A program made the position numbers and the translations under genes. Shown here piece after piece: positions 56,875 through 64,000 of a DNA stretch of 64,000 bases. How positions within the stretch are numbered: the first letter of the stretch is position 1; each line of letters begins with the position of its first letter. The notes beneath the pieces are model-generated. The model was not told the DNA's origin, searched no databases, and saw only the letters and a list, made by a program, of their open reading frames with translations. The DNA comes from Opitutia bacterium ISCC 52 (GTDB lineage Bacteria; Verrucomicrobiota; Verrucomicrobiia; Opitutales; UBA2995). The DNA is taken from NCBI GenBank assembly GCA_014529675.2, contig CP076040.1:3119894-3183893 (forward strand). The letters are read 5' to 3'.

Positions 56875-57447
56875 ATGAAAGAGCAGGCTCCGTTTAAACA
56901 AGCTATGAGTAAACGAGTCTGCGTATATTGCGCCTCTTCACCCGATTTGGAGGATTGCTTCCTGGATAGCGCCTACGCCCTAGGTCAATTTCTTGCCCAA
57001 AGAGAGTTTACCACCGTCTATGGATGCGGTGGAACAGGTCTTATGGGCAAAGTCGCCGATGGAGCCCTGGACCATGGCGGCAAAGTCGTGGGTATCATTC
57101 CAGAGTTCATGATCGATAGAGAGTGGGCTCACCAAGGTGTAACGGAGCTCATCAATGTTGATTCTATGCATGAAAGAAAATCTCGCATGGAAAAAGAGTC
57201 GGACGCATTCATCATTCTTCCAGGTGGCTGTGGTACCTTTGAGGAAGCCTGGGAAATCATCACCTGGAAGCGCCTCGATCTCCACGAGAAACCCATCTGC
57301 ATCGCAAACCTTTGGGGATACTACGATCCCTTTGTCGCTCAATTTGAAAAAGCAATTTCGGATCAGTTCATGCGTAACGAACACCGAAAACTCTTCGAAG
57401 TTCGAGAGTCGATTGAAGAGGTAAATAACTGGGTAGCTAACTGCTAA
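56875..57447 (+). CDS. LOG-family protein (TIGR00730, cytokinin riboside phosphoribohydrolase type)
   Basis: The 190-residue protein has the LOG Rossmann fold: VCVYCASSPDLED, YGCGGTGLMGKVADGAL and the PGGCGTFEEAWEIITW motif with the catalytic region. Family members hydrolyse nucleoside 5'-monophosphates to the base and ribose phosphate, or are annotated as lysine decarboxylases by old error. An ATG ten codons in (MSKRVCVY) is a possible start. It is divergent from the amidase gene. Confidence 0.92.
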   Translation: MKEQAPFKQAMSKRVCVYCASSPDLEDCFLDSAYALGQFLAQREFTTVYGCGGTGLMGKVADGALDHGGKVVGIIPEFMIDREWAHQGVTELINVDSMHERKSRMEKESDAFIILPGGCGTFEEAWEIITWKRLDLHEKPICIANLWGYYDPFVAQFEKAISDQFMRNEHRKLFEVRESIEEVNNWVANC

Positions 57448-57517
57448 GCCAAACTTTGACACCGCAATAAATGTCCAAGATTTTCTAATACAGGTTCTAA
57501 ACAAGAAAAAGGTTGTT

Positions 57518-57874
57518 ATGACCTTAACCCCACCTACAGTATCCATCTATGTGGTTAATGACTCAACATGGCTTTTTTCGGTAATTGAAGACGAAGATCC
57601 CGCGTATCTATTGATTCGGGCTCGTCGAAAAGGGGACCTGGAAAACCTCTCCAACCTGGTCACATTTAAGGCCGCGGTTGAAGACACAAATGAGGCAGAT
57701 TATCGCTATGCGATTCGATTGAAAAAAGGGTCCGCTCGCCGTCTCCTGGCTGCCACGATTGACAACATCAACTACCCAAATTTCCGGGACGCTATTTCCA
57801 AAACACCTGATCAACGAGAAAAGATTTTCTCTTACCGACAAATTTGGTCGACCTTGGCACCGAAGAAGTTTTAG
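57518..57874 (+). CDS. small hypothetical protein
   Basis: The 118-residue protein is a soluble, slightly basic frame (VSIYVVNDSTWLFSVIEDED, YRYAIRLKKGSARRL) without a recognised family. It lies 70 bases after the LOG gene and ends before a strong terminator, which supports it being transcribed and real. Confidence 0.65.
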   Translation: MTLTPPTVSIYVVNDSTWLFSVIEDEDPAYLLIRARRKGDLENLSNLVTFKAAVEDTNEADYRYAIRLKKGSARRLLAATIDNINYPNFRDAISKTPDQREKIFSYRQIWSTLAPKKF

Positions 57875-57910
57875 GTTCTACCCTGAGTTTTACTCTATTT
57901 GCTTAAGCTT

Positions 57911-57941
57911 ATACCCGGCATTCGTGCCGGGTATTTTTTTG
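57911..57941 (+). terminator. rho-independent terminator with UUCG loop
   Basis: ATACCCGGCA and TGCCGGGTAT (57911-57920, 57925-57934) make a perfect 10-bp stem with a TTCG loop, followed by a run of T. A UUCG loop adds stability. It ends the LOG/hypothetical transcript. Confidence 0.95.
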
Positions 57942-58454
57942 GCACGAGAATTAGGCTAAATAATAATGAGATCACCGCTTAAGCGACGTTGATCATGGAA
58001 TCCAAGTGCGACTTCAGCTGGATTGTGGTCTAGGAGTAAATGCTATCTAAGATCTAAACTATAGCTTCCGCTCCACGTTGACCGCGTATTTTAGATAGGA
58101 CTCCAACTGCGTGCCCCTCGTTTCAGACGAGAAAGGCTTCGTATGACGCTGGAAGGTGTATTTTGGAATTCCTTTATTTTTGCTGATCAAGCGAGTCGTC
58201 AGGTATTCAAACCGCTTTTGTATACTGGTTTTCATAATTTGCGTCGGAATGAGCCCTCCTTATTGAGAAGGCACTCCTTAAAATACCATTTTATATGAAT
58301 GACCTGATAAGGGATCGGCACACTTGATTCAGATTTTACAATTTATTAGCGGCGCCTAACCATAGCAGGCAGCGACCCTTGCTACCTACCATGAGCTGTA
58401 CAAAGCCAAAGGAAATCATTGTCTTCCTGTCAGAATTCCAGATTGATCTAATAC
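57942..58454. other. 513-base intergenic region without a gene
   Basis: No plausible coding frame is seen on either strand. It holds an 8-bp inverted repeat CTATCTAA/TTAGATAG (58043-58050 and 58091-58098) and a small hairpin CTCGT/ACGAG at about 58117-58131. No tRNA-like pattern is visible. The right end presumably carries the promoter of the TPR-CbbX gene. It could hide a small RNA or the remains of a lost gene. Confidence 0.4.
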
Positions 58455-59945
58455 ATGTCAGGCAACTTCCGGAAACGAAACGATTTCTTCAAACGCGGCC
58501 GTCTAGCGTTTGAAGCAGGTCAGTTCGAGAAGGCCATTCACGCCTTCAACAAAGTAATCGAATGGGATCCTCATGATGCCAATGCGCACACCTTCCGTGG
58601 GCTGTCTCATCGTGAACTCAAGAATTTCGAAGCTGCGTTGAAAGACCTGAAGGAAGTGGTTCGTATCGATCCTAATCACCGAGTGGGATTCTTAAACCTT
58701 GGTTGCGTGCAACGCGACGCAGGGCAAGTCGATCTGGCCCTGGAATCATTCAATACAGCCGAAGAAGGTGATTCAGAAAATCCACTCGTCTATCAAAACC
58801 GCGCCACGGCTCACATACTGAAAGAGAATTGGAAGGCAGCCCAGTCTGACTGCGAGACAGCGTTAGCCATTGCACCGGAAGGCGCTGCAGCCTACGCAGT
58901 GCTCGCCCATGTTTACTTGGGCACAAAAGAACAGGATCTAGCAGAACAGACTATTGCTCGATCTCTGGAACTGGATCCGGAAGAAGCGGAAGCCTACCGA
59001 GTTCGAGGAATCATTCGCTGTGCCAATGATGATCTGGAAAATGGTATCGCTGACTTTATTCACGCCAAGGAGCTTAACCCCAACGTGCAACTTGATTACT
59101 TGGACAACCCTGAGGTGCTGTTGGACAAATTACTGGAAAAACTGAGTGCGCTTATCGGGCTCGAAACGGTAAAGGACGAGGTTCGCTCACTGATCAATTT
59201 GGTAAAAGTCCGCCAATTGCGCAAAGCGTCTAAGCTGCCACCCGTCCCCATGTCACTCCACCTGGTTTTCACAGGAAACCCAGGTACGGGTAAGACGACC
59301 ATCGCACGTCTCATTTCCCTTATCTACCACGTATTAGGTGTACTTAGTAAAGGTCACCTCGTTGAAGTTGATCGAGCAGGATTGGTAGCGGGTTATGTGG
59401 GACAGACCGCGCTTAAAGTGCACGAAGTCCTTAACCAGTCCATGGGTGGTGTCCTCTTTATTGATGAAGCCTACTCTCTGACTTCCCGGGGCGATGAAAA
59501 AGACTTTGGCCTGGAAGCCATTGATACCTTGATAAAGGGTATGGAAGATAAACGCAGTGACCTGGTCCTCATCGTAGCCGGCTATCCCGAAAAGATGCGT
59601 CAGTTTCTCAAAGCAAACCCCGGCATCAAATCCCGCTTCAGCAAAGTCATCCGATTCGACGATTATTCAGCCGCAGAACTCATGGCTATCTTTGAAAAGA
59701 TGTGCCGAGAGCATGCCTACGAACTGGTAGAAGAAACTAAACAAATTGCTCACAAAGCCTTTGAGGCCTTGAAACCAGAAGAAGTGGGCCTCTATGGCAA
59801 TGGACGTGGTGTTCGTAACTACTTCGAACTCACTATAACACGCCAGGCGAATCGATTGGGTGAACTCACCGACATTGATACCGCTCAATTGATTAAAATA
59901 AGGCCAGAAGATCTCCCCGAAGATGATTTTTGGGTGCATGATTAA
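58455..59945 (+). CDS. TPR-repeat protein fused to CbbX-like AAA+ ATPase
   Basis: The 496-residue protein has five to six TPR repeats in residues 1-220 (FNKVIEWDPHDANAHTFRG, LKEVVRIDPNH, then LELDPEEAEAYRVRG) followed by an AAA+ ATPase of the CbbX/EccA type (about 235-490). It has Walker A (FTGNPGTGKTT), Walker B (GVLFIDEAYSL), a Gly-rich pore loop (VAGYVGQT) and SRFSKVIRFDDY with the arginine finger. CbbX proteins remodel other proteins, for example Rubisco; no Rubisco gene is nearby. The TPR part probably picks a partner. Confidence 0.92.
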   Translation: MSGNFRKRNDFFKRGRLAFEAGQFEKAIHAFNKVIEWDPHDANAHTFRGLSHRELKNFEAALKDLKEVVRIDPNHRVGFLNLGCVQRDAGQVDLALESFNTAEEGDSENPLVYQNRATAHILKENWKAAQSDCETALAIAPEGAAAYAVLAHVYLGTKEQDLAEQTIARSLELDPEEAEAYRVRGIIRCANDDLENGIADFIHAKELNPNVQLDYLDNPEVLLDKLLEKLSALIGLETVKDEVRSLINLVKVRQLRKASKLPPVPMSLHLVFTGNPGTGKTTIARLISLIYHVLGVLSKGHLVEVDRAGLVAGYVGQTALKVHEVLNQSMGGVLFIDEAYSLTSRGDEKDFGLEAIDTLIKGMEDKRSDLVLIVAGYPEKMRQFLKANPGIKSRFSKVIRFDDYSAAELMAIFEKMCREHAYELVEETKQIAHKAFEALKPEEVGLYGNGRGVRNYFELTITRQANRLGELTDIDTAQLIKIRPEDLPEDDFWVHD

Positions 59946-60054
59946 GAAACCAGACCGGAATATCGTTTGGCTTCTAAAACCCATCTCTTGAGCAAAGAAT
60001 GGTTCTACCGAGTTTGACAGATCAAGCGACTCCCCTAATAAGAGGATTATAGAA

Positions 60055-60477
60055 ATGGCAAAGAACGATAAGAATCCACCCCTGTTGACTGGTTTTACAA
60101 AACGGGAAACAGGCGGAAAAGGCAGGGCCCTCTCCAATCCAACCACGTCATTGTGGATGGCCGTTATTTTTGTAGCCATTTTCTTCGCCCTCATGAGTGT
60201 TCGCATGAACATCAAAAACGCGGAAGAATCCTTAAAACCTCCTACGCCGGAAACCAAGCGATCTGGTTGGCTCGTCGAGGCACCTGAAAAAGAAGTCCCC
60301 CGGGAGCCACCTCCCAATTATGATCTCCTCTTTCCAGAAGAGCCGGAAGAAGAGGAGCTTGTTATCTCAGAAGAAATAATCCTCGAGAATTCGACCCAGG
60401 AACTAGAAATCAGACCTATCGATGTTCCCATCGAAGTTGGCGTTCCTGACCAGACTGTTGGTTCCGAGATCGAGTAA
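60055..60477 (+). CDS. membrane-anchored hypothetical protein
   Basis: The 140-residue protein has a basic N-terminus, one membrane helix (about 34-52: WMAVIFVAIFFALMSV) and a long Pro/Glu-rich tail (EEPEEEELVISEE). This is a charged spacer-like anchor, but no family is recognised. It lies 109 bases after the TPR-CbbX gene and is convergent with the YbgC gene. Confidence 0.7.
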   Translation: MAKNDKNPPLLTGFTKRETGGKGRALSNPTTSLWMAVIFVAIFFALMSVRMNIKNAEESLKPPTPETKRSGWLVEAPEKEVPREPPPNYDLLFPEEPEEEELVISEEIILENSTQELEIRPIDVPIEVGVPDQTVGSEIE

Positions 60478-60479
60478 GC

Positions 60480-60902
60480 TTACTCCCCCAACTTTTCGAC
60501 CATTCCGTCTGGGAAAGGAACCGATTCGATTTCACCCGTATTTGGGTTAATCCGAGTCCACACAGTTGTCATTTCGCCTCGGGCGACCAACGTAGCCTTC
60601 TCGTCTTCCAAGCGAACGGTTACCCCATAACGAACAGACCTGATCCTTATTTCCTTAACGACCAACTTGAGGCGAATAGTATCCCCAAATCGAACCGGGA
60701 CCTTAAAATCGAAGGATGCACTTCTGCGAGGCCACCCGTAGAAGATATCACCTTCCTGCTTTACTACCGGTAGCCCAATAGATCGCAGAAAATGATTCTC
60801 CACCGTTTCCATCCATTTGAAAAAATTGGAGAAGTGCACAATCCCTGCCATATCAGTTTCGGAGAATTCAATCTCCCGGGTCATTTCAAATTCATTAGCC
60901 AT
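60480..60902 (-). CDS. acyl-CoA thioesterase, YbgC-like hotdog fold
   Basis: About 140 residues from the ATG at 60902 (MANEFEMT). FSETDMAGIVHFSNFFKWME has the catalytic Asp of the 4HBT hotdog family, followed by RRSASFDFKVPVRFGDTI. YbgC in E. coli acts with the Tol-Pal system, but here the neighbours differ. A longer TTG start upstream is unlikely. Confidence 0.88.
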   Translation of the reverse strand: MANEFEMTREIEFSETDMAGIVHFSNFFKWMETVENHFLRSIGLPVVKQEGDIFYGWPRRSASFDFKVPVRFGDTIRLKLVVKEIRIRSVRYGVTVRLEDEKATLVARGEMTTVWTRINPNTGEIESVPFPDGMVEKLGE

Positions 60903-60969
60903 ACTTGAAAGACAAGGAGATCGCAAATAGAGGGGCTCGCGCAAGCTTTAGAATCCTGAGAATCCCAAT

Positions 60970-61452
60970 TCAGCGATCCAAGGATATACCCTTTTGTCCA
61001 GGAGTAAGCGCCAGGTTCGCTGCAGTCTTAAACACATCGCTCGCGTAGACCAGGCCCACCACTCGGTTCTCATCCAACACCGGGAGGCACTCATATTTTT
61101 GCGAAGAGATTAGTCGAACGATTGTCGAAAAGCTTGAGTCCTTATCCAATTTCGGAAGCTCTCGATCCATAACGGTATCAATCTTATCCGACAAATGATG
61201 CTCTACACTCTCAACAAATCCTTCAGCATGTAGATGTTTCTCCTCGGCAGCTGATTTGCTTAATCCCCGAATCACGTAACGGGGAGTGAGTATACCTGCG
61301 TAATTTCCTTCCTGATCAATTACGACAATCGCTCCTGTATCCATGTCACGTTCTTCACCATAGAGAATCAGGCCCATCGCTTCACGTAGCGTATGCGCAG
61401 TGCTGATACGCAGGAAACGATTAGTCATAATACTGTCCGCTGTGACACTCAT
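60970..61452 (-). CDS. CBS-pair protein
   Basis: The 160-residue protein consists of two CBS domains (IMTNRFLRISTAHTLREAM and VMDRELPKLDKDSSFSTIV), which bind adenosine ligands. It starts inside the stop of the SulP-STAS-CBS gene by ATGA (61449-61452), so its synthesis is coupled to it. It may be a separate regulatory subunit for that transporter. Confidence 0.85.
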   Translation of the reverse strand: MSVTADSIMTNRFLRISTAHTLREAMGLILYGEERDMDTGAIVVIDQEGNYAGILTPRYVIRGLSKSAAEEKHLHAEGFVESVEHHLSDKIDTVMDRELPKLDKDSSFSTIVRLISSQKYECLPVLDENRVVGLVYASDVFKTAANLALTPGQKGISLDR

Positions 61453-63718
61453 ACTTTCGGCAACTCCTCCTTCGGGTTAAAGCCAATTGATTTACCAATA
61501 CCTTTGAGCAAATCGACTGATCGGACGAGTCCGGTAAGCCGCCCCTCTTCATCGCATATAGGCAAAACCGCGAGGTCCGCATCCACGGCTGTTTGAGTGA
61601 GCAGATGCAAAGGAGTCTCGAGCTGCAAACGGGGCAGGTCCTTACGACAGACTTCGGAGATCGATTGGTCAAATGATTTTCGTAAATAGTCCCCCAACTC
61701 CTCCTGAGAAAGTGCTTTATCTTCCGGAAGATCTTTGCCCATAACCGACAACATCGTCCAGATGCTCAATCCTCCATCCAGTTTGCCATCCTTATTTTGG
61801 AGAAAGAGTGGAGTGGCTGTTTTGGCCTCTGAGCGCTTCATCATTTCAGACATCAGCCAGACAGCTTCACGCAATGCATGCTGATTTCCAAAGCGCAGCA
61901 ACTTCGGGTCGAGGATCGATTCTGCAGTCACCAGATCACCAGAGTGCTCGGAGCTCTCGGCTCCTTCACTGGCGAGCCGGACCTTTTCCATTTCCACAAT
62001 GCTCCACGCCCGGGCTAAGGCCAGTTCCGTGGACTGAAACAGTTTGCTGTCCGCATAAAATATATTTTGCTCACCAATCTGATTTCGCAGACCCGACTTG
62101 GTCATCACACGTTTCAGGTCATCTTCAATGCCACAGACGACCAAATGAATATCGCGTTTGGAAAGGATCTCCCAGAAATGATCGAGGATAGCCATGGCAG
62201 TACTACCCACAGCTCGAAGCCGCTTCATCCTCAGAATCACCACCCGCGTCTTCGACGTTATACAACCGAGCATTTTGTAATCCAGGTCCTCAGCAGCTGC
62301 AAAGTAGAGATCTCCTTCCATATTCACCGTCACCACCGCAGAGGGGGCAGCCCGCTCGAAAGGAACTTCATCAAAACCAGAATCCATTCGAGGAACCAGT
62401 TGAGTCAGATCGGTTTCACCGGTTACACGAAGTAGTAATACCAAAGATAAAGTTACACCGACAAAGATCGCGTATTCGAGAGGGAGAACCTAGGTGGAGC
62501 CCAGGGTACCGAAGAGAACCAACCTTGAGTGTCGGCTCGATTTCCAGGTTACCGCCAAGCGCCGTTTGTCAATCATGGTGTAAGCAATCACCACTAAGAT
62601 GCCTGCCAGGCTAGCCTTCGGAATGTAGTTGGCTACATCGGCTAGAATCAAAATCGTCAGCGCCGTCCAGATCGCTGAAAAAATCGCCGCCATTCGGGTG
62701 CGCCCTCCTGACTTAAAACATACGGCCGTTCTGGTAAAAGAACCGGATCCGGCAAAGCTGGAGAAAAAGGACCCAACCATATTACCAGCGCCCTGCCCGA
62801 CGAACTCACGATTAAAATCCAAGCGCTGTCCGGACTGCCCTGCCACGGCACGGGCGATGGATGCAGCCTCGATCAAACCCAAGACCGCCAAGGCAGCAGC
62901 CCCAAGCCCCAATTCTCGAGTCAGTTCGAAAGGTGGCGGCTTCAATAGCTCAGGAACATGGAAGATCCCGGAGAAGGACGCTTTGATCGGTTCGATATCC
63001 TTCACGATCTCTACTTTCCCGTCACCCAAACCAGGGAGATGCCAGCCCATAAGATACGAAATGGCTCCCGTCAGGACCACCGCAATAAAAGCCCCCGGCA
63101 GCCGTTCATTGATCTTAGGAATAAGAATCACCAGAGCAATGGTCAGAATGCCTACAATCAAAGGAAAAGGTTTCGTCTGCGGTAGGTGTGAAATGGTTTG
63201 AATCACCACTTCGTAAAATCGTTCCGGTCGCTCCTCAAAGGTGACACCAATCAGATTCTTAACCTGATTGAAGGCAATAAGGATACCCGCACCTGCGGTA
63301 AATCCAATGACGACCGAGTGAGAGACATAGCGAATGACTCCTCCCATCCTCAGTAAACCAAAGGTCAGCTGAATCGCCCCGACCAGAAAGGTGAGAGCAA
63401 TACGATTTCAATAGCTCCATACCCATACTTGGCCGGCAAATGTGCCGTAAGACTGAGTATGACCATACAAAGCGCATTCGTGGGTCCCGTAACGAGATGG
63501 TTGGAACTTCCGAAAACAGCAGCAATCACACAGGTGATCATCGCCGTATAGAGTCCATACACCGGCGGCAGCTCGGCGATCACCGCATAGGCCATCGCTT
63601 GCGGCACCCCCATTACAGCCACTGTCAATACAGCCAGCACATCCGCTTTCATATCGACCTTCAAATACGAGCCAACCAAAGTCGGCCATTGTTTGAAGTT
63701 CAAAGCGGGAAGTTTCAT
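61449..63718 (-). pseudogene. SulP-STAS-CBS anion transporter, broken by a frameshift and one in-frame TAG
   Basis: The gene should make about 756 residues. The N-terminal SulP part (63718-63365) has MGVPQAMAYAVIAELPPVYGLY and ends in a false tail near 63398. Adding one base (TTGCT to TTGGCT) restores VLALTFLVGAIQL and joins the core (62490-63347). That ends at TAG (62490-62492); the frame then reads VLPLEYAIFVGVTLSL into the STAS part (DLYFAAAEDLD, RMKRLRAVGSTAMA) and a CBS pair. SulP proteins carry sulfate, bicarbonate or other anions. Both lesions would block a full protein, so it is a pseudogene or the sequence has errors. Confidence 0.85.
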
Positions 63719-64000
63719 GCCGGATAATTAGAGAACGCCTTCAAAGTATTCACTTTCTCAAGACAGGCAAGCATTGCTTAAATCGGATCAACTATCTGTG
63801 AACTCGAATCTCAAAGTACCATTCAATAAAAACGAGATTCCCAAGAGCCATTGACTTAGGACCGCTCGTCGATCGGTCCCTACCCTTTTTCTTTTCAGAG
63901 GCAGGGCGCTATCGCCGTTTCGAGCAAAGCGACACCAACAAGCGCCGATTTCAGTCTCACAAGGCATCACAGCAAGCCATGCTTTTCCAATAGCGCTCTT
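63719..64000. other. window-end stretch without a gene
   Basis: No credible frame is visible on either strand to the window end. It holds a palindrome (GGACCG/CGGTCC, 63859-63879), listed separately. A SulP promoter on the minus strand probably lies in its left part. Confidence 0.35.
63859..63879. repeat. possible REP-like palindrome
   Basis: GGACCG and CGGTCC (63859-63864 and 63874-63879) flank a nine-base loop. Read on the minus strand the context is GTAGGGACCGATCGACGAGC, which looks like short intergenic REP elements in other bacteria. Only one copy is visible here. Confidence 0.35.

Noticed and set aside
56980-57546. 188-codon minus frame across the LOG gene
   Set aside because: The plus strand has the LOG PGGxGT motif over the same bases; the minus frame lacks any family pattern.
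59667-60317. 216-codon minus frame over the end of the TPR-CbbX gene
   Set aside because: It spans the conserved AAA+ C-terminus and the next gene on the other strand and has no recognised domain.
62629-63201. 190-codon plus frame over SulP
   Set aside because: It is a Lys/Pro-rich antisense shadow of a membrane transporter.

Overview
This 64 kb chromosomal segment comes from a Gram-negative, heme-making bacterium. The gene mix (MurJ flippase, Tat-exported PhoX-like protein, an ABC-exported surface polysaccharide, both aerobic and anaerobic coproporphyrinogen oxidases, several DUF families) and the moderate base composition would fit Verrucomicrobiota (Opitutia-like). No rRNA or tRNA gene is visible, so that placement is only an impression.

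Region 1 (1-14.2 kb, minus strand) is a surface-glycan locus. In transcription order it reads cysC, cysD, cysN (activated sulfate), an HpcH/HpaI-type pyruvate aldolase, a CMP-sugar cytidylyltransferase, a DUF115/Maf-like protein, then after a 380-base gap an ABC-2 exporter permease, its ATPase with a Wzt-type C-terminal domain, a three-domain SGNH/glycosyltransferase/DUF115 fusion, a membrane-anchored coiled-coil methyltransferase with three identical 186-bp repeats, and a second methyltransferase cut by the window edge. Most of the last genes touch or overlap by ATGA. I read this as synthesis, capping, length control and export of a glycan that may carry a CMP-activated 2-keto acid sugar and sulfate.

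Region 2 (14.2-26.2 kb, plus strand) holds further glycan genes: a GT-B glycosyltransferase, two very large proteins with tandem GT2 domains and shared 'GWCF' modules, a polytopic membrane protein, a methyltransferase, a broken IS3-type transposase and one more GT2.

Region 3 (26.2-35 kb) is mixed housekeeping: cupins, HU, an ABC exporter pair, a rhodanese lipoprotein, ribosomal protein bL28, an SBF-like transporter, MurJ, and phosphotransacetylase with its regulatory half as a separate gene.

Region 4 (35-64 kb) is core metabolism: polyprenyl synthase, Dxs, XseB, HemF-HemE-HemN and HemW, a MscS channel, a Ste24-like protease, LOG-family protein, TPR-CbbX ATPase, YbgC thioesterase and a SulP-STAS-CBS transporter. 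A secreted Ser/Arg-rich beta/gamma-crystallin protein is also here.

Four genes here (YceH/DUF480, a hypothetical exported protein, an amidase-like protein and SulP) each look like one reading frame broken by a single in-frame stop, and SulP also has a one-base shift. The most interesting candidates are the repeat-variable coiled-coil methyltransferase as a polymer-length ruler, the possible aldolase-based ulosonic acid route, the four in-frame stops, and the Ser/Arg-rich crystallin protein.
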